Assembly: GCF_900172215.1 (NCBI RefSeq)
Contig: NZ_FWFP01000002.1
Span: 372,001 to 436,000, forward strand
Direction: 5' to 3'
Source: Ruegeria meonggei
Lineage (GTDB): Bacteria > Pseudomonadota > Alphaproteobacteria > Rhodobacterales > Rhodobacteraceae
Length of the DNA stretch: 64,000 bases
The position numbers were made by a program, and so were the translations under genes. A model generated the notes under the pieces. The model saw only the letters and a list, made by a program, of their open reading frames with translations, did not search any database and was not told the origin of the DNA. Below, piece by piece: positions 35,266 to 45,670 of the stretch; position 1 is the first letter of the stretch; each line of letters opens with the position of its first letter.

Positions 35266-36244
35266 GTGCGCCCTCTTTTCCGGTCAGCAGACCGATCAAT
35301 CCGCCGCGTCCGAACAGCACGATGCACAGCAGTATCACCCCAAGATAGACGTGCCAGAAATCTGTGAGTTCGCCCAGAAAATGCTCGAGCGCTACGAAAA
35401 CACAGGCGCCGATCACCGGCCCCATCAGCCGACCGACACCGCCAATGATGATCAGAACGATCAGCTCTCCCGACAATTGCCAGCTGAACATCGTAGGCGA
35501 GACGAAACGGTTCAGATCTGCAAACAGCGCCCCCGCCAACCCGGTGATGGCACCCGAAATCACAAAGGCCAACAACTTTAGTCGCATTGGGTTCAAGCCA
35601 ACGGTTTCAACCCGCGTTCCTGCCTGGCGTGCGGCGTTCAGGGCCAGCCCAAAAGGTGAGGCCTGAAGGCGGGCAAACAGAAACAGCACCACGCATAGCA
35701 GTGTGAAACAGATCGCGTAGAACTGGATCGGTATCAGCGTGTTCAGGCCCGGAAAGTCGTTACGGACATAGATCGACAGCCCGTCCTCACCGCCATATTG
35801 CGCCCAGGAAATGGCGAAGTAGAAAAACATCTGCCCAAAAGCAAGCGTGATCATGATGAAATAGACACCGGATGTGCGCAAAGACAGCAGCCCGATAAAA
35901 AACGCCACCAACCCCGAGGTTATCATAGCGACCAGCCAGATTACCGGCATGAATTTGGTGCCGTCAGTGGTGAACAAACCCAGTTCAAGCGCTGTATAGG
36001 TCTGAGCGTGAAAGGCCAGGATGCCCATCGCATAGCCGCCGATCCCGAAGAACACGGCATGTCCGAAACTGACCATGCCGCCGATCCCAAGGACGATGTT
36101 CAACCCAACTGCCGCTAGCGCCAGGATCACGGCGCGCGTCACCAGAGTGATCGTAAAGGGCTGATCTGCCATCACCGCCCAAAGCGGCAACGCCAGCAGG
36201 CCAGCGATCATCAGGCCATTCAGGTATTTCTCGTCCAGCCTCAT
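35258..36244 (-). CDS. livM: Branched-chain-type ABC permease LivM
   Basis: 328 residues, about ten hydrophobic helices. The family core is seen in AAVGLNIVLGIGGMVSFGHAVFFG and in the cytoplasmic loop region (RVETVGLNPMRLKLLAFVIS). It makes the inner-membrane channel with LivH. The start overlaps the livH stop by four bases (ATGA). Confidence 0.9.
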   Translation of the reverse strand: MRLDEKYLNGLMIAGLLALPLWAVMADQPFTITLVTRAVILALAAVGLNIVLGIGGMVSFGHAVFFGIGGYAMGILAFHAQTYTALELGLFTTDGTKFMPVIWLVAMITSGLVAFFIGLLSLRTSGVYFIMITLAFGQMFFYFAISWAQYGGEDGLSIYVRNDFPGLNTLIPIQFYAICFTLLCVVLFLFARLQASPFGLALNAARQAGTRVETVGLNPMRLKLLAFVISGAITGLAGALFADLNRFVSPTMFSWQLSGELIVLIIIGGVGRLMGPVIGACVFVALEHFLGELTDFWHVYLGVILLCIVLFGRGGLIGLLTGKEGAHV

Positions 36245-37161
36245 GCGCGTGCTCCGAACAGGCCGGTGGGTCGCCAGATCAGCACTAGCCCCATCAGCAC
36301 ATAGATACCCATCGACGCCAGTGCCGATCCCGTCTTTTGCGCAGCACCGTTTTCCATGAACAGCTTGAAAAGTTCAGGCAGGAACACACCGCCCAGCGTG
36401 TCGGTCAGCCCGACCAGCAGCGCTCCTATAAGAGCGCCACGCACCGAGCCAATTCCGCCGATGACGATGACGACAAAAGCCAGGATCAGAACCGGCTCTC
36501 CCATACCGACCTGCACCGACTGGATTGCGCCCACCAAGGCACCCGCCAGCCCCGCCAGCGCAGCACCCAAAGCAAAAACCAGCGTATAGAGTTTGGAGAT
36601 GTCGACGCCCAGTGCGGCGATCATCTCGCGGTCGTTCTCTCCGGCGCGGATCTGGATTCCCAGGCGCGTGCGCTCAATCAGGGCCCAGAGACCCACCGCG
36701 ACCGCCAGCCCGATGCCGATCAAGGTCAGGCGGTAAAACGGGTATTCGATACCGCCGGGCAGCGTCACAGGCCCGGACAGCGCATCGGGGATATCCAGAA
36801 ACAGCGGGAAAGACCCAAACAACCAGCGGGTGCCTTCCGAAAAGATCAGGATCAGCGCAAAAGTCGCCAGAACCTGATCAAGATGCGGGGCGCTATACAA
36901 TCGCCGGATTACGACCATCTCGACAATCGCGCCAGCCAGCGCAGCAGCAGCCAGCGCGGCGATCAGCGCCAGCAGGAACGACCCCGTAACCCCGGCAACA
37001 GCTGCGGCAGCAAAGGCCCCGATCATATAGAGCGAGCCATGGGCCAGATTGATCAGACCCATCACGCCAAATATCAGCGTCAGGCCAGCCGCCATCAAAA
37101 ACAGCATGACACCGAACTGCAGCCCGTTCAGAATCTGCTCGATAATCAGGATCGAGGACAT
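36241..37161 (-). CDS. livH: Branched-chain-type ABC permease LivH
   Basis: 306 residues from ATG 37161, which has GGAG five bases upstream; ten further in-frame codons upstream run towards the livK stop and are unlikely to be used. Hydrophobic helices throughout, with FGVMGLINLAHGSLYMIGAF near residue 40 and the EAA-like loop IRAGENDREMIAALGVD. Second permease of the importer; 51 bases separate it from the binding-protein gene. Confidence 0.9.
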   Translation of the reverse strand: MSSILIIEQILNGLQFGVMLFLMAAGLTLIFGVMGLINLAHGSLYMIGAFAAAAVAGVTGSFLLALIAALAAAALAGAIVEMVVIRRLYSAPHLDQVLATFALILIFSEGTRWLFGSFPLFLDIPDALSGPVTLPGGIEYPFYRLTLIGIGLAVAVGLWALIERTRLGIQIRAGENDREMIAALGVDISKLYTLVFALGAALAGLAGALVGAIQSVQVGMGEPVLILAFVVIVIGGIGSVRGALIGALLVGLTDTLGGVFLPELFKLFMENGAAQKTGSALASMGIYVLMGLVLIWRPTGLFGARA

Positions 37162-37212
37162 GGAAACTCCGGTGATCTGCCCGCCCCGCAATCAGGGCAG
37201 GCAGAAGCTCAG

Positions 37213-38343
37213 TTACATTTTGCACTCAGCCGCATAAGCATCCGAGTGGTTTTCAAGCGCAACGCCGAGGATTTTGTTGGTGAAAACGTCACCTTCTTTT
37301 ATCACTTCGCGCGCATAGATCGTCTGAACCGGATGATGGTTCGGCCCAAAGCTGAAATCGCCACGAGTGCTGTCAAACTCAGCGGCCCGCAGCGCCTCGC
37401 GGAAGGCATCAGCATCAGACGGGTCAGCTTTGTCCAGTGCTGACAGCAACAGGTTTGCGGTATCGAACCCTTGGCTGGCATACAGCGACGGCAGACGACC
37501 ATATTCGGCCTGGAAGCTTTCGACAAACGCCGTGTTGGTCGGGTTATCGATATCCTTGTTCCACTGCGAGGTGTTCACAACACCCATCGCCGCGTCGCCC
37601 ACCGCCTGCAGGATGCCCTGATCAAAGCTGAAGGCCGGCCCGACCACAGGCAGGTCGATCCCACTGTCGGCATATTGCTTGAGAAAGGATATCCCCATGC
37701 CGCCCGGAAGAAAAAAGAACACGCTGTCGGCATCGCTGGCACGGATCTGCGCGATCTCGGCAGCATAATCCGTCTGGCCCAGTTCGGTATAGACCTCACC
37801 GGCCAGCTCCCCTTCGAAAAAGCGCTTGTAACCGGTTAGGGCATCCACACCCGCCGGATAGTTCGGTGCCATGATAAAACTTTTCTTGTAATCCGCACCA
37901 TTGGCATAGGCCCCTGCCGCCTCGTGCAGGTTGTCGTTCTGCCAGGCGACGTTGAAGTAGTTTTGATGGCACCCCTTACCAGCCAAAGGCGAAGGGCCAG
38001 CGTTGGGCGACAGGTAGAACACGTTCTGGTTTACGGCGGCAGGGACAACGGCCATTGCAAGGTTTGACCAGATGATGCCGGTCATTACATCGACGCGCTC
38101 GGACTGGATCATCTTGTCGGACAATTGCACCGCGATGTCCGGCTTACGTTGGTCGTCCTCGATCACAACCTCGATGTCGTCACGGCCCGATTGAGCAATC
38201 GCCAACATGAACCCATCGCGCACATCGATCCCCAACCCGGCACCACCGCCCGACAGGGTAGTGATCATGCCAACCTTGACCTCGGCCAATGCGCCGGTGG
38301 CGCAAAGCGCAGAAAATGCGGCGGCCGTTAGAAACTTTTTCAT
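37213..38343 (-). CDS. Periplasmic substrate-binding protein of the aromatic/branched-chain ABC importer
   Basis: 376 residues. ATG 38343 has AAGGGAG six bases upstream and begins a signal peptide (MKKFLTAAAFSALCATGALA). The mature protein has the type I periplasmic fold of the LivK/amide-aromatic group (VGMITTLSGGGAGLGIDVRDGF near the N-terminus; FLPGGMGISFLKQYADSG centrally). It is the first gene of the transporter block. In proteins of this class near aromatic CoA pathways the ligand is often a benzoate derivative; 2-aminobenzoate is the natural guess here. Confidence 0.88.
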   Translation of the reverse strand: MKKFLTAAAFSALCATGALAEVKVGMITTLSGGGAGLGIDVRDGFMLAIAQSGRDDIEVVIEDDQRKPDIAVQLSDKMIQSERVDVMTGIIWSNLAMAVVPAAVNQNVFYLSPNAGPSPLAGKGCHQNYFNVAWQNDNLHEAAGAYANGADYKKSFIMAPNYPAGVDALTGYKRFFEGELAGEVYTELGQTDYAAEIAQIRASDADSVFFFLPGGMGISFLKQYADSGIDLPVVGPAFSFDQGILQAVGDAAMGVVNTSQWNKDIDNPTNTAFVESFQAEYGRLPSLYASQGFDTANLLLSALDKADPSDADAFREALRAAEFDSTRGDFSFGPNHHPVQTIYAREVIKEGDVFTNKILGVALENHSDAYAAECKM

Positions 38344-38463
38344 CTTCATCTCCCTTCGTTGGTCTTTAGAACGCAACTTATGTCATTTTTCTCATCGTTC
38401 GGTCTATGCCCCTGACAGGGCAAAGTTTTTCATCCTTGCACCAGTTGCCCAAACTAACACTGA
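38344..38463 (-). other. 120-base spacer inside the 2-aminobenzoate operon
   Basis: This is the only gap above 60 bases in the operon, between the CoA-ligase stop and the binding-protein start. It holds the short hairpin GCCC-N6-GGGC at 38408-38421 and the strong ribosome site of the binding protein. It could carry an internal promoter or tune expression of the transporter block; no sigma-factor boxes are clear. Confidence 0.4.
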
Positions 38464-40098
38464 TCACGCCTTGCCCGACGAGGAGGATTTCAGCCGGAAC
38501 CGTTGAATTTTTCCCGTCGCGGTCTTAGGCAAAGAGTCACAAAACACGACAGAGCGCGGATATTTGTAAGGCGCGATGACAGACTTCACATGGGCTTGAA
38601 GAGCGGCGCTTAGTTCGTCACCTGCGTTCGCACCGTCGATCAGGACAACATGTGCCTGAACAATATGCCCACGTTCAGGATCGGGGGCCCCGATCACGGC
38701 GCATTCCGACACGGACTCATGTCCCAGCAATGCGGCTTCGACCTCGGGGCCAGCAATGTTGTATCCGGCGGACAGGATCATATCGTCCTTGCGGGCGGCA
38801 AAATGGAAATAACCGTCGGCATCCTTATAAAAACTGTCGCCAGTGATGTTCCACCCGTCGCAGACATACCCTGCCTGCTGGTCATCGTTCAGGTATCGGC
38901 ATCCAGTGGGGCCACGCACAGCCAGCCGTCCGACCTGATCAACCTCGGCCTCGGACCCGTCACTGTTCAAAACTTTGGCCTCATATCCTTTCACCGGTCG
39001 TCCCGTGCAGGCCGGTCTGTGGTCGTCAAACCGGTTCGAGATGAAGATATGCAGCAATTCCGTGGCCCCGATGCCATCAAGCATCGGCTTGCCAGTGCGT
39101 TCCATCCAGTGGTCATAGACGGGTTTGGGCAGGGTTTCACCCGCAGACACCGCAGCGCGCAGGCTGGACAGATCGGCCCCATCCTCAATCGCTTGCAGCA
39201 TCACGCGATAGGCCGTCGGGGCGGTAAAGCAAACGGTAGCTTTGTACTTTTCGATGATCTCGATCATGCCGGGCGGCGAGGCCTGTTCCAGCAAGGTTGC
39301 CGTCGCCCCGAAACGCAGCGGGAACACTGCCAGCCCACCCAACCCGAAGGTAAACGCCAGGGGGGGCGAGCCGACAAAAACGTCCTCGGGCTGTACGTCC
39401 AGCACCTCGCGCGCGTAACCATCGGCGATGATCATCAGGTCACGGTGGAAATGCATGGTGGCCTTTGGCTCTCCGGTCGAGCCCGAGGTGAACCCCAGCA
39501 GAGCCACATCGTCCCTCCCCGTCTGCACGCAATCGAATTGGACAGGTTTTTCAAGGGCCAGTCGGTCAAGCTCTGCATCGTGGTTCGAGGTTCCGTCAAA
39601 CCCAACAACGCGTTTCAGAAAATGGCTGCCCTCGGCGCAGGCCTGCATTTCTTCCATCAGGCGGGTGTCACACAAGGCAAACTGGATTTCTGCCTTATCG
39701 ACATGTTTTGCCAGCTCACCGGCGCGCAACATTGGCATGGTGTTGACGACCACAGCGCCGGCCTTGGTTGCAGCCAGCCAGCAAGCAACCATAGCCGGGT
39801 TGTTGGCCGACCGGATCAGCACCCGGTTTCCCGGCTGCACGCCCAGATCTTCGACCAGCACATGGGCCAGCCGATTGGTCCAATCGCTGAGCTCTTTATA
39901 CGTCCGCTGCCGCCCGTTGCCGATCAACGCGATGTTGTCCCCAAACCCTTTGGTGACCATTGCATCCGTCAGCTCATAGGCGGCGTTCAGAAAATCGGGA
40001 TAGTTGAACCCCTCCAACAGGAATTCCGGCCACTGGCCCAGGGGCGGCAGGCTATCGCGGCTGAACGTGTCTGTATGCGCAGAAGGACCCAGCATCAC
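38464..40098 (-). CDS. abmG: 2-Aminobenzoate-CoA ligase (benzoate-CoA ligase family)
   Basis: 544 residues, acyl-adenylate family. Phosphate-binding motif [15 protein letters not shown], the [12 protein letters not shown] hinge region and the C-terminal lysine in [12 protein letters not shown] are intact. Similar in plan to benzoate and 2-aminobenzoate CoA ligases. It activates the aromatic acid with ATP and CoA in the first step of the pathway. GTG 40096-40098 has AGGAGG seven bases upstream and overlaps the dehydrogenase stop; ATG 40095 is an alternative start. Substrate is assigned by operon context with the 2-aminobenzoyl-CoA monooxygenase/reductase. Confidence 0.85.
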   Translation of the reverse strand: MMLGPSAHTDTFSRDSLPPLGQWPEFLLEGFNYPDFLNAAYELTDAMVTKGFGDNIALIGNGRQRTYKELSDWTNRLAHVLVEDLGVQPGNRVLIRSANNPAMVACWLAATKAGAVVVNTMPMLRAGELAKHVDKAEIQFALCDTRLMEEMQACAEGSHFLKRVVGFDGTSNHDAELDRLALEKPVQFDCVQTGRDDVALLGFTSGSTGEPKATMHFHRDLMIIADGYAREVLDVQPEDVFVGSPPLAFTFGLGGLAVFPLRFGATATLLEQASPPGMIEIIEKYKATVCFTAPTAYRVMLQAIEDGADLSSLRAAVSAGETLPKPVYDHWMERTGKPMLDGIGATELLHIFISNRFDDHRPACTGRPVKGYEAKVLNSDGSEAEVDQVGRLAVRGPTGCRYLNDDQQAGYVCDGWNITGDSFYKDADGYFHFAARKDDMILSAGYNIAGPEVEAALLGHESVSECAVIGAPDPERGHIVQAHVVLIDGANAGDELSAALQAHVKSVIAPYKYPRSVVFCDSLPKTATGKIQRFRLKSSSSGKA

Positions 40099-41249
40099 TG
40101 TCCGTCCTCCTGATGCGCAGCCATGGTTTGACGTGCTATGACGACCTTTTGCACGTCTGATGCGCCCTCATAAATGCGCAGCGCCCGGATTTCGCGGTAC
40201 AGTGACTCTACTGTCGTGCCAGAACGCACGCCGTCGCCGCCAAACAGCTGCACCGCCTTGTCAATCACCTGTTGCGCCTGATCGGTGGCAAAAAGCTTGG
40301 CCATCGCCGCCTCACGCGTGACACGGGCTGCGCCACGGTCTTTTGCCCACGCCGCGCGATAGACCAGCAGTGCCGCTGCATCCACATCCAGTGCCATGTC
40401 AGCAATTTGGCCCTGAACCATCTGCAGGTCGAACAGCGGCGCGCCCTGCACGTGTCGGGCACCGACCCGGGTCAGAGCTTCATCCAGCGCCCGCCGGGCG
40501 AAACCCAGCGCCGCCGCCGCCACGGTCGAGCGGAAAACATCCAGCACGGACATTGCAATTCGGAACCCTTCCCCGGGCTCACCGATCATCGCCTGCGCGG
40601 GAACGCGCACATCGTTGAACCGCAGCGTCGCCAATGGATGTGGGGCAATGGTCTGCAAACGTTCGGTTACTTCGAACCCCGGCAGGTCGGGCGTGACGAT
40701 GAATGCTGATAAACCCCTGGAGCCGGGCCCTTCGCCGGTGCGGGCGAACATCGTGTAGACATCCGCGATCCCACCGTTAGAAATCCAGGTCTTTTCCCCG
40801 CGCAGAACGTAATGATCCCCGTCCAGCGTGGCGGACATGGTGGAATTGGCAACGTCCGACCCCGATTGCGGCTCTGTCAGCGCAAAGGCCGAGATTGCCT
40901 GCCCGCTGCGGGTTTTCGGCAGCCAGGCAGCTTTTTGTTCGGGTGTTCCAAACAGCGAGATTGCCCCGGTTCCAAGACCCTGCATCGCAAACGCAAAATC
41001 CGCCAATCCATTATGACGGGCCAGAATTTCCCGGGTCAGACACAACGTCCGCACATCCAACTGCCCGGCCTCGTTTGCCGTGGGATGCAACAGCCCGGCT
41101 GCGCCCAGCATTTGGACCAAATGACTGCAAGCAGCGTCAGTGTCCCCGTGGTCGACCTCTAGCCCGATCGCGACCTCTTCGACGCGCGCGGCCCATTCAC
41201 GGTGGTGCGGCTCAAAAAACGGCCAGGACAGGAAGCTCTGATCTGCCAT
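40095..41249 (-). CDS. Acyl-CoA dehydrogenase of the 2-aminobenzoate pathway
   Basis: 384 residues. Typical segments are [30 protein letters not shown] and the C-terminal [17 protein letters not shown], where the glutamate of YEGAS sits where short-chain acyl-CoA dehydrogenases carry the catalytic base. FAD-dependent, would introduce or act on an alpha,beta double bond of a ring or open-chain CoA ester. The start overlaps the hydratase stop (TGATG) and its end overlaps the ligase gene. Confidence 0.88.
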   Translation of the reverse strand: MADQSFLSWPFFEPHHREWAARVEEVAIGLEVDHGDTDAACSHLVQMLGAAGLLHPTANEAGQLDVRTLCLTREILARHNGLADFAFAMQGLGTGAISLFGTPEQKAAWLPKTRSGQAISAFALTEPQSGSDVANSTMSATLDGDHYVLRGEKTWISNGGIADVYTMFARTGEGPGSRGLSAFIVTPDLPGFEVTERLQTIAPHPLATLRFNDVRVPAQAMIGEPGEGFRIAMSVLDVFRSTVAAAALGFARRALDEALTRVGARHVQGAPLFDLQMVQGQIADMALDVDAAALLVYRAAWAKDRGAARVTREAAMAKLFATDQAQQVIDKAVQLFGGDGVRSGTTVESLYREIRALRIYEGASDVQKVVIARQTMAAHQEDGQ

Positions 41250-42049
41250 CACTCGCCCTCGAACACTGGTTTTTCTTTTGCGACAAAGGCGCTGTAGGCC
41301 CGTTCGAAATCTCCGGTCTGCATGCAAATGGCCTGCGCCTGTGCTTCGGCTTCGATGGCCTGCTCAATAGACATCGACCATTCCTGCGCCAGCATGGTCT
41401 TGGTCATCATATGGGCGAAATTTGGCCCCGCTGCGATGCGCCGAGCCATATCCCGCGTGGTTGCGTCCAAGTGATCCGCATCAACCACGCGGTTGTAGAA
41501 CCCCCAACCCAAGCCCTCTTCAGCATTCATGGACCGGCCAGTATACAGCAGCTCGGCCGCCCGCCCCTGCCCGATGATCCGGGGCAGAATGGCGCAGGCA
41601 CCCATGTCGCACCCAGCCAGCCCAACCCGGGTAAACAGAAATGCACATTTTGCACGCGGTGTCGCGATGCGCAAATCCGAGGCCATGGCAATGATCGCCC
41701 CCGCCCCAACGCAGACGCCGTCAATAGCAGCAATCACCGGCTTGCCGCAATTCACCATCGCTTTGACCAGATCACCGGTCATGCGGGTAAAGGCCAATAG
41801 CTGTTTCATATTCATCCGGGTCAGGGGCTCGATAATATCATGCACATCCCCGCCCGAGCTGAAATTTTCTCCGTTCGACGCAAACACGACAACGTCAATG
41901 TCATCGGAATACACCAACGCGCGAAACCAGTCGCGCAGCTCGGCATAGCTATCAAACGTCAACGGGTTCTTGCGCTCCGGCCGGTCCAGGGCGATCGTGG
42001 CAATGCGGTCTTTGACTTTGCATCGAAAGTGCTTGGCATCATGTGTCAT
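41249..42049 (-). CDS. Crotonase-family enzyme with non-canonical active site (2-aminobenzoate pathway)
   Basis: 266 residues, crotonase fold ([11 protein letters not shown] oxyanion strand; [21 protein letters not shown]). By hand alignment the two glutamates of enoyl-CoA hydratase are missing: the first position reads Ile in GAGAII and the second reads Arg in FTRVGL. Asp148 in CDMGAC lines up with the catalytic aspartate of PaaG-type isomerases and of 4-chlorobenzoyl-CoA dehalogenase. So hydration is doubtful and isomerisation or hydrolytic ring opening is more likely. It overlaps the MarR gene by 11 bases. Confidence 0.85.
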   Translation of the reverse strand: MTHDAKHFRCKVKDRIATIALDRPERKNPLTFDSYAELRDWFRALVYSDDIDVVVFASNGENFSSGGDVHDIIEPLTRMNMKQLLAFTRMTGDLVKAMVNCGKPVIAAIDGVCVGAGAIIAMASDLRIATPRAKCAFLFTRVGLAGCDMGACAILPRIIGQGRAAELLYTGRSMNAEEGLGWGFYNRVVDADHLDATTRDMARRIAAGPNFAHMMTKTMLAQEWSMSIEQAIEAEAQAQAICMQTGDFERAYSAFVAKEKPVFEGE

Positions 42050-42506
42050 GTAGGTCCTCTGGCAGGCTGAATTCCGTGGTCAGCGTTCGGGCCTCTTGGG
42101 CTGAGAACTGACCCAGCATCTCTGCGATCCAGGCCTCATGTGCGGCGGCCTGGCGAGCGAACTCTTCACGCCCTTTCCGCGTCATCCGCACGCGGTGGGC
42201 ACGGCGATCCCCGGGCACAGGTACGCGCACCAGCAGCCCGTCCTCGGCCAGGCGGTCAACGATGCCGGTGACATTACCATTTGAGACCCGCAGCACACCG
42301 GAGATTTGGCTCATCTTCAGACCATCCTCGAACCGGGACAAGGCGGCCATCACGTCGAACCGGGGCAAAGTCGTGTCGAATTCTGTGCGGAAGTTCTCGC
42401 GTAGCTGCGCCTCGATCCCGCGTGTGGTCTTGAGCAGCCGCAGCCACAGGCGCAGCCTCTCTTTCGAGGCGTCCTCAAGCGGGGTCTGGGCCATGGTCCG
42501 GGTCAT
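42039..42506 (-). CDS. MarR-family transcriptional regulator
   Basis: 155 residues from ATG 42506, which overlaps the SDR stop by four bases. Winged-helix region: [47 protein letters not shown], with the wing [14 protein letters not shown]. It is located in the middle of the 2-aminobenzoate operon, so it would be made with the enzymes it controls; a CoA ester or the aromatic acid is the likely ligand. The inverted repeat at 45584-45612 before the operon is its candidate binding site. Confidence 0.9.
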   Translation of the reverse strand: MTRTMAQTPLEDASKERLRLWLRLLKTTRGIEAQLRENFRTEFDTTLPRFDVMAALSRFEDGLKMSQISGVLRVSNGNVTGIVDRLAEDGLLVRVPVPGDRRAHRVRMTRKGREEFARQAAAHEAWIAEMLGQFSAQEARTLTTEFSLPEDLHDT

Positions 42507-43234
42507 ATTTCCCCCCCGGAGATGCTGAGCGCATGGCCATTGACCGATCTTGCCGCGTCTGAACACAGCCACATCACCGTACCCGCAACCTCGTCAACAT
42601 CGATAAAGCGGCGCTGGGGGTTGTTCTGGTTCAAGGATTTCGCGGCGTCCTTCGCGCTCATGCCTGTCTTTTCGACGATGTTTGCAATCGAACGATCCAG
42701 CATGGGCGTATCAACAAACCCAGGACAGACCGCGTTAACGGTGATCCCCGTCGGGGCCAGTTCCACGGCCAGGGCGCGGGTCAGACCAACAACACCGTGT
42801 TTCGCCGCACAATAGCCCGAGATATAGGCCCCGCCCTTTAGCCCCGCGATCGAGGCGATGGCGATCAGCCGCCCGGTTCCGGCGGCCTGCATATCCGCCA
42901 GTCCCGCCTGCCAGACATTGAAAACACCCACAAGATTGACCTCGGTCATGGCGCGCAGGTTATCTGCGGTCATTTTGCGAAAGGATATCGAGCTGGCCGC
43001 GCCCGCATTGGCGATGACCGCCGTAACCGACCCACGCGCTGCGCGGGCGGCATCGAACGCGGCTTGTACCTGCTGCGTGTCGGTGACGTCGCAGACCTCA
43101 TAGGGCAGGCCTTGTGCGGCCAGGGTTTCCTCGGTCCGGCCCAAAAGGGTAACCTCGGCGCCGCTTTTGACAAAGCTCTGCGCGATCGCCGCACCGACCC
43201 CGGTACCGCCGCCTGATATCACTACGTGGCTCAT
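42503..43234 (-). CDS. Short-chain dehydrogenase/reductase (hydroxyacyl-CoA dehydrogenase type)
   Basis: 243 residues. NAD-binding [11 protein letters not shown] near residue 10, NAGA, and catalytic Ser-Tyr-Lys in [22 protein letters not shown]. In this operon it would oxidise a 3-hydroxyacyl-CoA to the 3-oxo form before the thiolase. Its start overlaps the stop of the monooxygenase/reductase gene by four bases, its end the MarR gene by four. Confidence 0.87.
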   Translation of the reverse strand: MSHVVISGGGTGVGAAIAQSFVKSGAEVTLLGRTEETLAAQGLPYEVCDVTDTQQVQAAFDAARAARGSVTAVIANAGAASSISFRKMTADNLRAMTEVNLVGVFNVWQAGLADMQAAGTGRLIAIASIAGLKGGAYISGYCAAKHGVVGLTRALAVELAPTGITVNAVCPGFVDTPMLDRSIANIVEKTGMSAKDAAKSLNQNNPQRRFIDVDEVAGTVMWLCSDAARSVNGHALSISGGEI

Positions 43235-45525
43235 ACTTTTCCCGCCATTTCTGCCTCACGGTCGGCCAAACGCCAGGCCTGATCGCGCCCGGCCTCATAG
43301 GGCCTTGGCCAGATTTCCTGCCGGTCACCCAGTGCGGTCGCGGCATGCAGCGTCCAGTACGGGTCGTTCAGGTGCGGCCGCGCCAGACAGACAAGGTCAG
43401 CCCGTCCTGCCATCAGGATCGAATTGACGTGGTCCGCCTCATAGATATTACCGACCGCCATTGTGCTGATGCCCCGTTCATTGCGTATACGATCCGAAAA
43501 CGGGGTCTGGAACATCCGGCCATACACCGGTTGCGCAAGGGCCGAGGTCTGCCCGGCAGAGACATCCACGATATCGGCCCCAGCCACATCGAACATCGCG
43601 GCGATTTCAACCGCGTCTTCCGGCGTGACGCCATCATCGCCTGCCCAATCATTGGCCGAAATGCGCACGGCCATCGGCTTATTTTCGGGCCAGACGGCCC
43701 GCATCGCCGCAAAGACTTCAAGCGGATAGCGCATCCGGTTTTCCAAACTTCCGCCATATGCATCCGTGCGTGTATTCGATAGCGGTGAAATGAAGGAAGA
43801 GATCAGGTAGCCGTGGGCGGCGTGCAACTCGATCATGTCAAACCCCGCCCGGTCCGCCATTTGGGCGGCAGAAACGAACTGGGCCTTGACCCGGTCCATC
43901 TCCGCGCGGTCCATCGCCTTTGGCACCGCGTTTTCACCAGACCACGGGATCGCTGCGGCTGATATCAGCGGCCAGTTTCCCGTCTCCAGCGGCTGATCCA
44001 TGCCCTCCCACCCGATGCGGGTCGATCCTTTGCGGCCCGCGTGGCCGATCTGACAGCAAATCATGGCCTCTGTTTCCGCATGAACAAAATCGGTCAAACG
44101 GTGCCACGCCGCCTCATGCTCGGGTGCGTAAAGCCCGGGGCAGCCGGGTGTGATCCGTCCCTCGGCGCTGACACATGTCATTTCCGTATAGACCAACCCC
44201 GCCCCACCCTTGGCGCGTTCGCCATAGTGGATCAGATGCCAATCGGTCGGGCAGCCATCGACAGCTTTGTATTGCGCCATGGGCGACACCACGATCCGGT
44301 TTTTCAGCACCATGTCCCGCAAGCGATAGGGTGCAAACATAGGCGCGCGGCCTGGCGCGTTGATGTCACCGCCGGCCTGCTGCATGAACCAGGCCTCTGC
44401 CCGGCCCAGCCAATCCGCATCGCGTTCACGCAGGTTTTCATGGCTGATCCGCTGCGACCGGGTCAGCATGGAATAGTTCAGCTGCACCGAGTCCAGATCC
44501 AGATACCGCTCAACATCCTCGAACCACTCGACCGAGTTCCGGGCCGCGGATTGCAGGCGTAGAACCTCTAACCGGCGCTCATCTTCATAGCGGGCAAAAG
44601 CGACCTCAAGCGTCTGTTCCGAGGTGATGTATTCGGCCAGCGCAATGGCGCTTTCCAACGCCAGCTTGGTGCCAGATCCGATCGAAAAATGCGCCGTGGC
44701 TGCAGCATCGCCCAGCAGGACAACGTTCTTGTGGCTCCACTTTTCGCACAACACCCTTGGAAACCGCAGCCAGGCCGATCCGCGGATATGCTTGGCGTTT
44801 GTCATCAGCGCATGACCGCCCAGATGATCTTTGAAAATCCGCTCGCAGGCGGCAATCGACTCCTGCTGAGACATGCCCGCAAACCCATAGGCCTCAAATG
44901 TCTCTTGCGTGCATTCGACGATGAACGTCGCGGTATCTGGGTCGAACTGATAGGCATGCGCCCAGACCCAGCCCTTGTCCGCATTCTCAAAAATAAAGGT
45001 GAAGGCGTCGTCGAATTTCTGGTGCGTACCCAGCCAAACGAACTGACACAGGCGCTGGTCGATATCCGGCTGGAAAACCTTGGAAAATTCGGTGCGTGTG
45101 TTTGAGTTCAATCCGTCCGCAGCGATCACAACGTCATAGTCGCGCATATAGCCTGAGGCCGACATCGCCTCGGTCTCAAACCGCATTTCAACGCCAAGGT
45201 CCCGGGCCCGGTCCTGCAGGATCAGCAGCAATTGCTTGCGCCCGATGCCGCAGAAGCCGTGGCCGCTGGACACGGTGCGCTGACCATTGTGAACCAGTGC
45301 GACGTCATCCCAATAGGCAAAGTGGTCGCGAATACGTGCGGCGCTGTCAGGATCATTGATTGCCAGATTGTCCAGCGTTTCATCCGACAGGACCACACCC
45401 CAACCAAAGGTATCATCGGGTCGGTTACGTTCGATCACCACAACCTCTGCCCCGGGATCACGCAGCTTCAGCGAAATCCCAAAGTAAAGACCGGCAGGTC
45501 CGCCGCCGAGGCATGCAACGCGCAT
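43231..45525 (-). CDS. abmA: 2-Aminobenzoyl-CoA monooxygenase/reductase (fused flavoprotein)
   Basis: 764 residues made of two flavoenzymes. Residues 1 to about 385 are an FAD aromatic hydroxylase (GGGPAG at 7-12; [14 protein letters not shown] at 272-285). From about 396 follows an old-yellow-enzyme domain ([39 protein letters not shown] with the ENR motif after it) that binds FMN. This exact fusion is the 2-aminobenzoyl-CoA monooxygenase/reductase first described in Azoarcus evansii, which hydroxylates and then reduces the ring; salicylyl-CoA 5-hydroxylase fusions are the nearest alternative. GGGGAAGGG precedes ATG 45525. First gene of the 14-gene operon. Confidence 0.9.
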   Translation of the reverse strand: MRVACLGGGPAGLYFGISLKLRDPGAEVVVIERNRPDDTFGWGVVLSDETLDNLAINDPDSAARIRDHFAYWDDVALVHNGQRTVSSGHGFCGIGRKQLLLILQDRARDLGVEMRFETEAMSASGYMRDYDVVIAADGLNSNTRTEFSKVFQPDIDQRLCQFVWLGTHQKFDDAFTFIFENADKGWVWAHAYQFDPDTATFIVECTQETFEAYGFAGMSQQESIAACERIFKDHLGGHALMTNAKHIRGSAWLRFPRVLCEKWSHKNVVLLGDAAATAHFSIGSGTKLALESAIALAEYITSEQTLEVAFARYEDERRLEVLRLQSAARNSVEWFEDVERYLDLDSVQLNYSMLTRSQRISHENLRERDADWLGRAEAWFMQQAGGDINAPGRAPMFAPYRLRDMVLKNRIVVSPMAQYKAVDGCPTDWHLIHYGERAKGGAGLVYTEMTCVSAEGRITPGCPGLYAPEHEAAWHRLTDFVHAETEAMICCQIGHAGRKGSTRIGWEGMDQPLETGNWPLISAAAIPWSGENAVPKAMDRAEMDRVKAQFVSAAQMADRAGFDMIELHAAHGYLISSFISPLSNTRTDAYGGSLENRMRYPLEVFAAMRAVWPENKPMAVRISANDWAGDDGVTPEDAVEIAAMFDVAGADIVDVSAGQTSALAQPVYGRMFQTPFSDRIRNERGISTMAVGNIYEADHVNSILMAGRADLVCLARPHLNDPYWTLHAATALGDRQEIWPRPYEAGRDQAWRLADREAEMAGKV

Positions 45526-45583
45526 CGTTACCCTTCCCCTCATCCGTCATCGTAGTTGAAACGCTAGACCGAGTCGGCCATCC

Positions 45584-45612
45584 CTTCAAGTTAAAATATT
45601 TTATGCTTGAAG
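45584..45612. promoter_or_regulatory. Inverted repeat in the divergent abmA / fadB-like promoter region
   Basis: CTTCAAG (45584-45590) and CTTGAAG (45606-45612) are perfect inverted arms 15 bases apart; the centre holds a second dyad, TAAAATATTTTA (45592-45603). On the minus strand the left arm includes TTGAAG, which with TAGCGT 17 bases on could be the -35/-10 pair for the abm operon, so a protein bound here would block it. MarR proteins bind such dyads; the MarR gene inside the operon is the likely partner (inference). Confidence 0.6.
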
Positions 45613-45670
45613 TTTATTGATGTGAGAGTAGGCTTCCCAAAATCTTCCACAGCGGCGGAACAGGTGTCTG

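Noticed and set aside
36337..37443. A 368-codon open frame antisense to livH and the binding-protein end
   Set aside because: Low-complexity Q/R/D-rich translation typical of antisense shadows; it spans the junction of two well-supported genes.
38650..40113. A 487-codon open frame antisense to the CoA ligase
   Set aside because: It mirrors the third-position bias of the ligase gene, has odd composition rich in H, Q, R and G, and no motif; the ligase on the minus strand has all catalytic motifs.
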